Shown here: positions 8,921 to 16,448 of the stretch, piece after piece
Position numbering within the stretch: position 1 is the stretch's first letter
Layout: the number at the start of each line of letters is the position of its first letter
Made by a program: the position numbers and the translations under genes
Origin: Acidobacteriaceae bacterium
GTDB lineage: Bacteria; Acidobacteriota; Terriglobia; Terriglobales; Acidobacteriaceae
Assembly (NCBI GenBank): GCA_030041515.1
Contig: JASHNS010000033.1
Coordinates: 1-46,616, forward strand
Direction: 5' to 3'
Length of the DNA stretch: 46,616 bases
The notes under the pieces: model-generated
What the model was told of the DNA's origin: nothing
Seen by the model: the letters and a program-made list of their open reading frames with translations, nothing else
The model's database searches: none

Positions 8921-9462
8921 CGTGGAATCGCGTAGCGCGGCGGATCCGCGTTCCCCTGGGTTTTGCGTTTGCCGTTTTCTTTCTGTGGCTGGCGCGGCCC
9001 ACGCCGGTGTTTCTCGCCGCAAGCCTGGCGCTGGTCGTTCCGGGGCTGTGGCTGCGCGGATATGCGTCGGGGTACGTGAAGAAGAACGCGGAACTCACCG
9101 TGACGGGTCCATACGCACATACGCGCAATCCGTTGTATCTGGGGTCGATGATGATCGCCTTTGGCTTCGCGCTGGCCTCGCGGAGCATCTGGATTGCTGG
9201 GGTGCTTGTTGTGCTCTTTTGGGTCATCTATGTGCCGGTGATCCGTTCTGAGGAACAATATTTGCGATCGGTTTTTCCCGAGTTCGATGACTATGCGGCC
9301 CGGGTCCCGCGGCTGCTCCCGCGGCTTACTACGGTAACCGGTACGGGGGCGCCTGCGACTTTTTCGGGAGCCCTGTACCGCAAGCACCGCGAATACAATG
9401 CCCTGATGGGGTCTGCGGCCCTGTATGCGGCTCTCATTCTGAAGTGGAAGTTTTTTAGATAA
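8917..9462 (+). CDS. isoprenylcysteine carboxyl methyltransferase (ICMT/PEMT)-like membrane methyltransferase
   Basis: 181 aa, starting at a GTG that overlaps the previous stop (GTGA). Hydrophobic segments lie at about 12-27, 30-46, 78-95 and 97-112. The signature around GPYAHTRNPLYLGSMM and the later EEQYLRSVFPEFDDYAARVPRLLP are hallmarks of the ICMT/phospholipid methyltransferase superfamily, which binds SAM at the membrane face. Its tight coupling to the LPS genes suggests that it methylates a lipid or envelope component, but no substrate can be named. The usual C-terminal motif is followed by about 40 extra residues ending in a short hydrophobic stretch. Confidence 0.85.
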   Translation: MTWNRVARRIRVPLGFAFAVFFLWLARPTPVFLAASLALVVPGLWLRGYASGYVKKNAELTVTGPYAHTRNPLYLGSMMIAFGFALASRSIWIAGVLVVLFWVIYVPVIRSEEQYLRSVFPEFDDYAARVPRLLPRLTTVTGTGAPATFSGALYRKHREYNALMGSAALYAALILKWKFFR

Positions 9463-9477
9463 GGATCAGCACCCATC

Positions 9478-10305
9478 TTGCGTTCCCTGTGTTCTTTCGA
9501 CCCACGCGCTGCACGCAGGCTGCCGGGAATTCTCCGAGCGGCAGCGCTGGCGTGTGTTGCGGCGCCGCTGCTGGTTGCAGCGCAAATTCCGGCCGCGAAG
9601 CTGCCCACGCCGCCGCTGCCGCCGCCTTTGCCCAGTTACAGCTTTCCCGCGCATGAAACGCTCACCTATTCGGTGGACTGGCGCGTCTTCCCGGCGGGAA
9701 CGACGACGCTGCATCTGGAACAGCAGGGCGACATAGAAAAGGTGACGGCCACGGCAGATACGCTGGGCGCCATCAACCTCATCTACCGTGTCAGCGATCG
9801 ATACGAGTCCTCCTTTAACCGGACAACAGGATGTTCTTACGGTTTCGCGAAGCAGATCCAGGAGGGCCGCCGCCGCGTGAACACGGATCTGACCTTCAAT
9901 TATGCGCAGGGGACACGGCTGCTGACCGACCGCAATCTGGTGAAGAACACCAGCAAACAGGAAACCGCGCCCGTGGGCCCGTGCGTGACGGACCTGCTCT
10001 CGGCGATTTTCTATCCGGCCTCGCAGTCGCTGGTGCCGGGCACTCGATTCCAGGTGCCCCTCGGCGACTCGCTGCACACCGTGGGCGTCAGCATGAACGT
10101 GGAAGCGAAGGAGATCGTGCAGACGCCGCTGGGGACATATCACACAGTCCGCGTCCAGCCCGTGGCATCGAGCGGCGTAGTGAAGGCACGAGGCAACATC
10201 TGGATCTGGTATACGGACGACGCGCGGCACATCCCCGTGCAGATGCGGGCCAGGCTTTTCTGGGGAACGATCACGTTCCAATTGACGGCGATGAGCGACA
10301 AGTAG
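9478..10305 (+). CDS. DUF3108 domain secreted protein
   Basis: 275 aa from a TTG start. A signal-peptide-like stretch (ILRAAALACVAAPLLVAAQ) is followed by a Pro-rich linker and a domain starting around FPAHETLTYSVDWRVFPAGTTTLHLEQQGD, characteristic of DUF3108, a beta-rich periplasmic or outer-membrane-associated family. It ends LFWGTITFQLTAMSDK, also typical of the family. It follows the ICMT-like gene by 15 bp and may be the last gene of the LPS operon. Function unknown; the family is thought to be structural and lipid-related, but that is only inference here. A start codon further in is possible. Confidence 0.8.
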   Translation: MRSLCSFDPRAARRLPGILRAAALACVAAPLLVAAQIPAAKLPTPPLPPPLPSYSFPAHETLTYSVDWRVFPAGTTTLHLEQQGDIEKVTATADTLGAINLIYRVSDRYESSFNRTTGCSYGFAKQIQEGRRRVNTDLTFNYAQGTRLLTDRNLVKNTSKQETAPVGPCVTDLLSAIFYPASQSLVPGTRFQVPLGDSLHTVGVSMNVEAKEIVQTPLGTYHTVRVQPVASSGVVKARGNIWIWYTDDARHIPVQMRARLFWGTITFQLTAMSDK

Positions 10306-10320
10306 CCGCCTCGGACCGGC

Positions 10321-10611
10321 TTAGTGGATGCGGAAGCGTTCGCGCATCAGGCGCTGCAGGCGGGGCCGATAGATCAGGTCAAAGGCGAGCTCCTTGCCCG
10401 GGAACATCGCCAGAGCTGCGCGCCGCGTGTCAGCCACCATCTCCGATGCTTCATCGACCGTCATCGACGGATCCTGGCTGATGACGGACATCACCATATT
10501 GACCATGATCTGGAGACGGCGCAGGCGTCGTTGTTCGTCCTGGAGTTCTTCCGGGGATTGCGGGACGTGCTGGGGCTGGGAAGGGTAGTCGGAGTCGGGT
10601 TGCGAACCCAT
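10321..10611 (-). CDS. small conserved hypothetical protein
   Basis: 96 aa, not recognised. The first 25 residues are polar and Pro/Gln-rich. The rest is probably helical: a charged stretch ELQDEQRRLRRLQ, then MVNMVMSVISQDPSMTVDEASEMVADTRRAALAMFPGKELAFDLIY and a basic end LQRLMRERFRIH, broken here by the description. The ATG was chosen because GGAGGG lies about 10 bases upstream; an in-frame GTG six codons earlier is the alternative. No transmembrane segment or Cys motif. It is convergent with the DUF3108 gene, 15 bp away. Confidence 0.65.
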   Translation of the reverse strand: MGSQPDSDYPSQPQHVPQSPEELQDEQRRLRRLQIMVNMVMSVISQDPSMTVDEASEMVADTRRAALAMFPGKELAFDLIYRPRLQRLMRERFRIH

Positions 10612-10705
10612 GTGGTCGGGGCCCTCCACGGGCAGGATCGTACACCGAATAAGACTCGCGGCGCAGCGGAAAAGATGCGCGGCCCAGGGTCGAGCGGGAA
10701 AAGTG

Positions 10706-11449
10706 TCATTGCTGCAGCGGGTTGCGAATGAAAGGCAGGTCCTGGAATTCGGCGCGCGCCTGCTGAACGAAGGCTTCGGCTTCGGCGCTCGTCATGCGGA
10801 GGCACTGATCTCCGGCCCAGGAGCGGCCCAGCCATCGCGGTGCGCTGGCCAGCCAGTGTTGGCGAGCCGGGGTGTCTGCACGCTGTGGGTCCAGGGCGGA
10901 AGCGGCGATCTTCGCCAGCCCGGGCAACGTGCGCGGGGCCTCGGCTTCCACGGACCACTCCACACGCGTCGTACCAGGATCGGCCCACGGCGCCGGAACG
11001 AAAACTGCGCCCCGCTGGATAAAGGCGGCCGCCGGCAACGCCTCGGAGGGCGGGAGGGAGAGGAAATCCGGCTGCACGCCGCGCTCGGTCAGCTCGGGCA
11101 GCTTCGCCTGAGGATGGGCGGCGACGCAGACCAGGACGGGGCGCCGCTGCCGGATTTCGTTCTTCAGGATGCGAAGCGCTTCGCTCAGATCCGCGACCAG
11201 AAAATCGGAGAGGCCGTGGCGCAGCCCTTCGCGCAGCAATTCAGGTTCGGGATCGACGCAGAGCGCGGCGGCTCCGGTGAGTGCGGCGGCGATCAGGACG
11301 GAGATTCCCTCGGCGTCGAAGCCGATCCGGAGCAGAAGCTTGCCGCCCAGGAGCTTGCCCGGCGCGGAATCGACGCCGTCGCCTTTACGCGCCAGGCGCG
11401 CGAGCGCAAGGTACTGGTCGTGAACTTCGCCAAGATTGGGCAGATGCAA
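10706..11449 (-). CDS. stand-alone urocanase-like domain protein
   Basis: 247 aa from a TTG that sits 9 bases after GGAGG; an in-frame GTG at 11470 is possible. The segment from GKLLLRIGFDAEGISVLIAAALTG to DLSEALRILKNEI and LPELTERGVQPDFLS follows, element by element, the central Rossmann domain of urocanate hydratase (remembered counterpart: GKWVLTAGLGGMGG...AGACS, DLDDALARI, LPELVKRGVRPDMVTD). The N- and C-terminal core of normal urocanases (about 550 aa) is absent, and the glycine-rich NAD loop is changed to GFDAEG, so ordinary urocanase activity is unlikely. It lies directly downstream of CoA-transferase subunit B, probably in one transcript. Function unknown. Confidence 0.6.
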   Translation of the reverse strand: MHLPNLGEVHDQYLALARLARKGDGVDSAPGKLLGGKLLLRIGFDAEGISVLIAAALTGAAALCVDPEPELLREGLRHGLSDFLVADLSEALRILKNEIRQRRPVLVCVAAHPQAKLPELTERGVQPDFLSLPPSEALPAAAFIQRGAVFVPAPWADPGTTRVEWSVEAEAPRTLPGLAKIAASALDPQRADTPARQHWLASAPRWLGRSWAGDQCLRMTSAEAEAFVQQARAEFQDLPFIRNPLQQ

Positions 11450-11453
11450 GCCC

Positions 11454-12143
11454 TTACACCTCCATCTCACGGAGCGCAGGGCTCACTTTCAGCCTGGCTT
11501 CGGTCGCGCGCTGGACGTCGTCCACGCTGAGTCCCGGTGCAATTTCTTCCAGCACCAGGCCCTCCGGCGTGACGCGAATCCAGGCCATTTCCGTAGCGAT
11601 GGTTTCCACCACGCGAACGCCTGTGAGCGGCAGCGTGCATTTCTTCAGGATCTTCGGCGCACCCTCCTTTGTGGTGTGCTCCATGGCGACGATCACCCGG
11701 CGCGCGCTGGCTACCAGATCCATCGCGCCGCCCATGCCCTTCACCATCCTGCCGGGAATCATCCAGTTGGCGAGCGTGCCTTGCTCGTCCACTTCCATGG
11801 CCCCGAGCACGCTCAGGTCGATATGGCCACCGCGGATCATCGCGAAGGAATCCGCCGACGAAAAATACGAGGCGCCCGGCAGCGCCGTGACCGTCTCTTT
11901 GCCGGCGTTGATGAGGTCAGGGTCTTCTTCCCCCGCGCGCGGGTAGGGCCCGACGCCGAGCATCCCATTCTCAGACTGCAAAACGACCTCGATGCCCGGC
12001 GGCACGTGGTTGGCGATGAGGGTGGGCAGGCCGATGCCCAGGTTCACGTAAAACCCGTCGCGCAGTTCCCGGGCCACGCGGCGTACGATCCGCTCGCGTT
12101 TGGCTTGCGCCGGGCTTCCAGGGGAATTCGATAGAGTAGTCAT
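11454..12143 (-). CDS. scoB: 3-oxoacid CoA-transferase subunit B
   Basis: 229 aa, the usual length for the beta subunit of succinyl-CoA/acetoacetyl-CoA transferases. [15 protein letters not shown] and [14 protein letters not shown] are the family signatures; the Glu in SENG is the residue that forms the acyl-CoA thioester. [23 protein letters not shown] follows. It activates acetoacetate or a related oxoacid with CoA. It needs a partner A subunit, and none is encoded next to it: upstream is a divergent membrane-protein gene, downstream the urocanase-like gene. The start at 12143 has AGGA 9 bases upstream; a second ATG at 12149 is possible. Both lie within a few bases of the start of the divergent gene. 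Confidence 0.9.
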   Translation of the reverse strand: MTTLSNSPGSPAQAKRERIVRRVARELRDGFYVNLGIGLPTLIANHVPPGIEVVLQSENGMLGVGPYPRAGEEDPDLINAGKETVTALPGASYFSSADSFAMIRGGHIDLSVLGAMEVDEQGTLANWMIPGRMVKGMGGAMDLVASARRVIVAMEHTTKEGAPKILKKCTLPLTGVRVVETIATEMAWIRVTPEGLVLEEIAPGLSVDDVQRATEARLKVSPALREMEV

Positions 12144-12450
12144 GGTCATGCGTCCTGCCGTTTTCAATATACGAGCAAGCTCCCTGCTCCGGGGAACGGC
12201 ACTGGTTGTCGGCAGCCTGATGATGGCCCTGGCGTGCGTGGGGTTCCCCGATGTGCACGCGACCGCGTGGATGCTGGTACCGGCGGGCGGCGCCCTCGTC
12301 GGCACCTTTGAGACCACCCGCTGCCTCCGGCGCACCTGGAGTTTCTATCACGGCGGGGTGCTTCTGCTGCTCTACGCCGATATTCTGGTGCTCGCGGTGG
12401 TCTTCTTCCTGTTGCTCTATCCGTGGGCGCAATGGCTGCAGAGGACCTGA
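12142..12450 (+). CDS. small hypothetical membrane protein
   Basis: 102 aa, not recognised. Three hydrophobic segments are visible: about 14-32 ([19 protein letters not shown]), 40-54 ([15 protein letters not shown]) and 72-95 (a Leu/Val-rich helix ending [11 protein letters not shown]). Codon third positions are GC-rich like neighbouring genes, which supports real coding. The start is ATG at 12142 (weak AGAG upstream) or 12148. Either way it abuts or overlaps the start of the divergent CoA-transferase gene, leaving no intergenic space. It is convergent with mtnA 20 bp downstream. Confidence 0.6.
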   Translation: MVMRPAVFNIRASSLLRGTALVVGSLMMALACVGFPDVHATAWMLVPAGGALVGTFETTRCLRRTWSFYHGGVLLLLYADILVLAVVFFLLLYPWAQWLQRT

Positions 12451-12469
12451 GCCGGGACTTACCCCGCGA

Positions 12470-13525
12470 TCAATCGGCGGCAGCGCCCGCGGATTCCAGC
12501 AGCGACTCGGCATAGGGCGGCCGCAACACGCCCCGCTCGGTAATGATGGCCGTGACGTATTGTGCCGGGGTCACGTCAAAGGCTGGGTTCTCGATGCCCA
12601 CGCCGTACGGCGTGAGCTGCTTGCCGGCGTGGTGGGTGACTTCCCGCGCCGCGCGCTGCTCAATGGGGATGGCGTCGCCGCTGGGCGTCCGCAGGTCGAT
12701 CGTCGACCACGGCGCCGCCACGTAGAAGGGAATTCCGTGCTCCTTCGCCAGGATCGCAACCCCGTAGGTGCCGATTTTGTTGGCGACATCGCCATTGGCG
12801 GCGATGCGGTCGGCTCCGACAATCACGGCGTGGATTTTGCCTTGTCGCATCAGGCTGGCGGCCATGTTGTCGCACAGGACCGTGGTCGGGATATGGTCGT
12901 GGAGCAGCTCCCAGGCGGTCAGCCGAGCCCCCTGCAGGAAGGGGCGGGTCTCATCGGCGAAGACATGCAGTTCGTGGCCCCGCTCGACGGCCGAGCGAAT
13001 CACCCCCAGCGCCGTCCCATAGCCGCACGTGGCCAGCGCGCCGGCGTTGCAGTGGGTGAGGACACCGCCCAGACGGGGCAGCAACGCCGCACCATAGGCG
13101 CCCATCTGCCGACAGGCGGCAATGTCTTCGTCGTACATGTGCTGCGCTTCAGCGATGAGGGCATCGCGCACGGAAGCGACGGTGGCGCCCGGCCGGTTGG
13201 CCTGGTCGTCGAAAACGCGTTTCATCCGCTCAATTGCCCAGAACAGATTGACCGCCGTGGGGCGGGTCTCGCCCAGCGTGCGGCACATTCCCTCAAATTC
13301 GGCGGCGAGCGCGGCTACGGTGGAGGCGGAGCTTGTCTTCACCCCGAGCGCGAGGCCCATGGCAGCTGCGACACCGATAGCCGGAGCGCCGCGAACCACC
13401 ATAGTAACGATAACTTCAGCTACCTCTTGATAACTGGTGGCAAGTGTGTAAACTTCTTCGAGTGGGAGTCGGGTCTGGTCGAGAAAGCGGACGCCCTGGG
13501 GAGTCCATTCAAGAGTCGGTATCAT
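12470..13525 (-). CDS. mtnA: S-methyl-5-thioribose-1-phosphate isomerase
   Basis: Methionine salvage enzyme that isomerises the aldose MTR-1-P to the ketose MTRu-1-P. 351 aa, normal length. The two catalytic residues of the family are present: Cys159 in [11 protein letters not shown] and Asp239 in [26 protein letters not shown] near residue 44 is the N-terminal signature. A GGAG lies just before the start. No other salvage genes (mtnB, mtnC, mtnD, mtnK or mtnP) are next to it. The same window has a SAM-riboswitch locus for sulfur-amino-acid metabolism near 28 kb. Confidence 0.95.
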   Translation of the reverse strand: MIPTLEWTPQGVRFLDQTRLPLEEVYTLATSYQEVAEVIVTMVVRGAPAIGVAAAMGLALGVKTSSASTVAALAAEFEGMCRTLGETRPTAVNLFWAIERMKRVFDDQANRPGATVASVRDALIAEAQHMYDEDIAACRQMGAYGAALLPRLGGVLTHCNAGALATCGYGTALGVIRSAVERGHELHVFADETRPFLQGARLTAWELLHDHIPTTVLCDNMAASLMRQGKIHAVIVGADRIAANGDVANKIGTYGVAILAKEHGIPFYVAAPWSTIDLRTPSGDAIPIEQRAAREVTHHAGKQLTPYGVGIENPAFDVTPAQYVTAIITERGVLRPPYAESLLESAGAAAD

Positions 13526-13623
13526 TGTCTCCAGTGTAACGGGTGAAGGCCTTTCATTGGTTCAGCCGTCTGCCTCGCCTGTAGGATGCAGACGATCAAT
13601 TGGAAGGTCCTGTAAGTTCAGTC

Positions 13624-13652
13624 ATGACAGAACCCAAGACCGGTGGTACTAT
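13624..13652 (+). promoter_or_regulatory. predicted sigma-70 promoter for the zinc-ribbon gene
   Basis: ATGACA (13624-13629), a 17-base spacer and TACTAT (13647-13652), followed by a T-rich stretch. Transcription would begin near 13659, giving an untranslated leader of about 150 nt before the zinc-ribbon gene. In the leader I see a 16-base stretch at 13720-13735 matching the left arm of the acsA terminator hairpin at 15 of 16 bases, but no known riboswitch fold. The remaining gap between mtnA and this promoter holds nothing else I can identify. Confidence 0.5.
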
Positions 13653-13807
13653 CATTTTTTTGTTTGGGCCGTTGCAAAGCCAAATGTCAATTCCTGCAAA
13701 TTTCTGCGGCTTTTTAAGGCAGGACGGCCCTCCGGTGTAAAGTTGGCGCGCGTTGGAGAAGCGGCATCCTGTGAGAGCCCCCCGGCTGCGACTGGGTCGA
13801 GAAAAAA

Positions 13808-14047
13808 ATGAAGACGAAACTGGTTTGCCCTGGTTGTGGGCATGAACAATTGGCGCGCATCGCGAGACGGGGCTTTCTGCGGAAGAAGGTGTATCCCCTG
13901 TTGGGTTTCTATCCCTGGGAATGCGCTATGTGCCGCAAAGAGTTTCTGATTCGCAAGCGGGGAGCCGGCTATCGGCGCGTGAGGTCCGCTTCGCAGGCGG
14001 CCGGAGAGCAGGTCGTCTCGTCGGAGAACGGGCGCAGCGGACGCTGA
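13808..14047 (+). CDS. small zinc-ribbon protein
   Basis: 79 aa. Two CxxC knuckles, C7-P-G-C10 and C39-A-M-C42, separated by 28 residues with a basic helix-like stretch (RIARRGFLRKKVYPLLGFYPWE), form a treble-clef or zinc-ribbon fold that probably binds Zn2+. The C-terminal 30 residues are basic and then polar (RKRGAGYRRVRSASQ), which would suit nucleic-acid or ribosome contact. It is a single gene with its own promoter and terminator. No specific function can be assigned. Confidence 0.75.
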   Translation: MKTKLVCPGCGHEQLARIARRGFLRKKVYPLLGFYPWECAMCRKEFLIRKRGAGYRRVRSASQAAGEQVVSSENGRSGR

Positions 14048-14068
14048 TCCCTCCGCTCTTACCTGGAG

Positions 14069-14092
14069 AAGCCTTCACCCCGGAAGGCTTTT
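14069..14092 (+). terminator. rho-independent terminator
   Basis: Perfect 8-bp stem AAGCCTTC/GAAGGCTT with a 6-base loop (ACCCCG), running into TTTT at 14089-14092. It lies 21 bp after the zinc-ribbon stop and 30 bp before the convergent HMG-CoA lyase stop, so it ends the zinc-ribbon transcript. In the opposite direction the arm begins with AA only, so it is probably one-way. Confidence 0.7.
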
Positions 14093-14122
14093 GCGCAGGT
14101 GGTTGTTCGTGAGCGTTTCTGC

Positions 14123-14998
14123 TTAGTGCACCACCGGCCCGAATTGCCTTTGGATCTCCCCTGCCGCCGCGCGCAGGTTGTCAAGAACGCCAAAATCAGG
14201 CAAATTCGCTCCCAGACGCCGCAGCTCAGCAAGAGCTGATTCCGTGGCGATGTTCCCAACCAGAGCGTCCTGAGCGAACGGACAGCCTCCGAAGCCGCCC
14301 ATCGCCATATCGAATCGACGGCATCCCGCGCGATACGCGGCGGCGATCTTTTCTGCAGCCTCGTCCGGCCGGGCATGCAGGTGCACGCCGATCTCTGTCC
14401 GGTCATCCGCGCAATGGAGCGCCGCCGCAACCACATCGCTGACCTGAGAGGCAGTGGCCAGTCCAACGGTATCGGCCAGTGAGATTTGGGTTACGCCGGA
14501 GTCGAGCAGCAATTCGCAGGCGGCGGTGACTTCGTCGCCACTCCAGGCATCTCCGTAGGGATTCCCAAAAGCCATCGAGATATACGCGACCAGGCCCAGT
14601 CCGGCCTGAAAGGCCGCCTGGCCAACCGCTTCGAGCGCGTCCAGGGCATCTTCCGGAGACTGGTTCTGATTACGGCGGAGAAATTCCGGCGAGATGGAAT
14701 ACGGAAATCCGAGCGTTGAAACCGCACCCGACTCGATGGCCCGCTCCGCGCCTTTGGGATTGACGACAATCCCGATAATCTCCACGCCCTGGGGCGGGTC
14801 GAGATACTCCAGAACCCGTTCCGAGTCGGCCATTTGGGGGACGGCCTTTGGCGAAACAAAGGAAACCGCATCGATGTGACGAAACCCGGCATCGACCAGA
14901 GCGCGCAGGTAACCGGCCTTGGTCTCCGCGGGGATCGGGTTGGGCAGACCCTGCCACGCATCGCGCGGGCATTCAATGATCCTGACCGAATCGCTCAT
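14123..14998 (-). CDS. mvaB: hydroxymethylglutaryl-CoA lyase (Bacteroidetes-like subtype)
   Basis: Cleaves HMG-CoA to acetyl-CoA and acetoacetate, the last step of leucine degradation. 291 aa TIM barrel. The opening is IIECPRDAWQG (R12, D13) rather than the usual GPRDGLQ, and the metal-binding motif is VHLHARPD (H206, H208) rather than HxHDTYG. The catalytic-loop cysteine is present in GGFGGCPFAQD (C239). I recall this combination (ECPRDAxQG, HLHxxPD, CRRFD, GGCPxA) from Bacteroidetes-type HMG-CoA lyases. ISMAFGNPYGD and SLADTVG are also conserved. It fits with the MCC-type carboxyltransferase (16.4-18.2 kb) and the CoA transferase on the same strand. Confidence 0.85.
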   Translation of the reverse strand: MSDSVRIIECPRDAWQGLPNPIPAETKAGYLRALVDAGFRHIDAVSFVSPKAVPQMADSERVLEYLDPPQGVEIIGIVVNPKGAERAIESGAVSTLGFPYSISPEFLRRNQNQSPEDALDALEAVGQAAFQAGLGLVAYISMAFGNPYGDAWSGDEVTAACELLLDSGVTQISLADTVGLATASQVSDVVAAALHCADDRTEIGVHLHARPDEAAEKIAAAYRAGCRRFDMAMGGFGGCPFAQDALVGNIATESALAELRRLGANLPDFGVLDNLRAAAGEIQRQFGPVVH

Positions 14999-15035
14999 CG
15001 TGAGCAGGGTATCAGGAGAGGGGAGCGCGCGCTGC

Positions 15036-15833
15036 TCACGGCAGCCGGTCGACGCGCTCCAGCCGAAACTCGTGCGCCAGGGGCGGGCACAACAGCAAAT
15101 AAAAATCGTCGCGGCTCGACCGATTGTCGTCACGCCAGTCGGAATAGAAGAGGCGGAGCCCCAGCAGAGTTTCCTCTGCGGGAGGTCGCTGATATCTTTC
15201 CGCAAACTGCCGCTGCCGCACGCTCAGCGCAATCAGTTCCCGGGTTACGGGAAACGACAGGAGTTCGTTCGGGGGGACCACGAAGCCCGACAGCGGGCGT
15301 TCGATCGCCAGTTGTTCTTCATTGCGGACCCACAGCCGGTATCCGGCCAGCCGGAACGACCGTTCACCATCGTTCCACACATCCACGGCGATATGCGGCC
15401 AGGCAACCGTGTCATAGAATGACTCGCCCCCGTCAGCGCGATCGCGCCGATAGGTGACGGTGAGGGGCCGCGCGGCAAAGCGGGCGTCCATACGCTCGGC
15501 AGACTCGGTCCGGATCCCCATCCAGAAGCGCGGCTGGACGGTGATGCGCGCCTGCCACTGCTCGCGCTGCAGGGCAATGGCCGCTTCCGCCGCGGCCAGC
15601 GAGCGGCGGGATACGTGCAGATAGGTCAAAGTAACCAGCGCCGTGATGACAGAGGCAAAAAAGCTGAGCAGGGCGCCCAGCGCCAGCGCGAACGTATCGC
15701 CGCGGCGATGCCAGGCCAGCAGGAAGACGAGAGTCAGGGCGCCGCAGAGCAGCAGCAGTGCCACAAATGCCAGCAAAAAGCGCAGCCTCAGTTGGGTCAG
15801 CATCAGCCGGGAGAGCCGCCGATGGCGTGTCAT
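15036..15833 (-). CDS. hypothetical protein with two N-terminal membrane helices
   Basis: 265 aa, not recognised. Two transmembrane helices lie at about 17-40 (LRFLLAFVALLLLCGALTL followed by VFLL) and 46-68 (TFALALGALLSFFASVITAL), then a helical segment rich in Ala/Glu (SRRSLAAAEAAIALQREQWQ) and a soluble domain of about 165 residues with beta-like segments (AVDVWNDGERSFRLAGYRLWV). The layout suggests a membrane-anchored cytoplasmic domain. The frame stays open upstream only through a TTG, so ATG 15833 was chosen. It ends 37 bp before the HMG-CoA lyase start and may be cotranscribed with it. Confidence 0.65.
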   Translation of the reverse strand: MTRHRRLSRLMLTQLRLRFLLAFVALLLLCGALTLVFLLAWHRRGDTFALALGALLSFFASVITALVTLTYLHVSRRSLAAAEAAIALQREQWQARITVQPRFWMGIRTESAERMDARFAARPLTVTYRRDRADGGESFYDTVAWPHIAVDVWNDGERSFRLAGYRLWVRNEEQLAIERPLSGFVVPPNELLSFPVTRELIALSVRQRQFAERYQRPPAEETLLGLRLFYSDWRDDNRSSRDDFYLLLCPPLAHEFRLERVDRLP

Positions 15834-15894
15834 AGGCGCAGTGGCTTTCCGGAGGACTTCGAGGGGCCGAACTGCGACGCAGCGCAATGCATGA

Positions 15895-16296
15895 TCAGTA
15901 ATAGGCGAACAGCACGACCAGCAGAATGCCGCACAGGTGCAGGAGCAAAGCGTAACTCAATGCCCGTAATTTTCTATCGGCGCGATAGGTCACCGCCATT
16001 ACCAGTCCGTAGACCGGAAACTGCAGGTAGAGCGCCCGCTGCGTGACGCGGCTCACCATTTCGCCCGTGAAATGAAACAGGGGGAGCTGCAAAAACTCCA
16101 CCCAGGGGTAAAGGAGGGTGAAGCCTTTGGAGCCTTCCAGCGCGAGAATGCTGGCAGCCCGGACGATCACGGGGTCCAGGATGATGAAGATCAGCAGCGG
16201 CCATACCGCCTGTGTGCTGCGGAGGACTTTCGCCGGGGCACGCGGTTTGCGCGCCTCCGTCGATTTGCGCGACCGGGTGGCGGAGGGGGAAGGCAT
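15895..16296 (-). CDS. small hypothetical membrane protein
   Basis: 133 aa, not recognised. A basic, Ser/Lys/Arg-rich N terminus of about 25 residues precedes four hydrophobic stretches: LLIFIILDPVIVRAASIL (33-50), a shorter one around LLYPWVEFLQLPLFHF, LYLQFPVYGLVMAVTY, and the C-terminal LRALSYALLLHLCGILLVV. The protein ends AYY. It lies upstream of the preceding membrane-protein gene on the same strand with a gap of about 60 bp. Confidence 0.6.
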   Translation of the reverse strand: MPSPSATRSRKSTEARKPRAPAKVLRSTQAVWPLLIFIILDPVIVRAASILALEGSKGFTLLYPWVEFLQLPLFHFTGEMVSRVTQRALYLQFPVYGLVMAVTYRADRKLRALSYALLLHLCGILLVVLFAYY

Positions 16297-16448
16297 GGCA
16301 TGAGCATACCCCAGCTGCCGTGCGTGCCCGCCCCCAGGAAGAGAAATGATTGCGGGTCAGGAATTTCCTCGATCACCTGCTTACCACTTCGCCAATTCCG
16401 GCCTGACCTTGCAGCTTTGTCAGGAACATCCGCCTCTTCGCGGCCGGC

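Noticed and set aside
13653-13807. c-di-GMP-type riboswitch in the leader of the zinc-ribbon gene
   Set aside because: A GCAAAGCC stretch resembles part of the GEMM motif, but the other conserved blocks and stems are missing.
13557-13811. Frame of 84 codons upstream of the zinc-ribbon gene
   Set aside because: It covers the predicted promoter and leader and has no SD or domain; judged non-coding.
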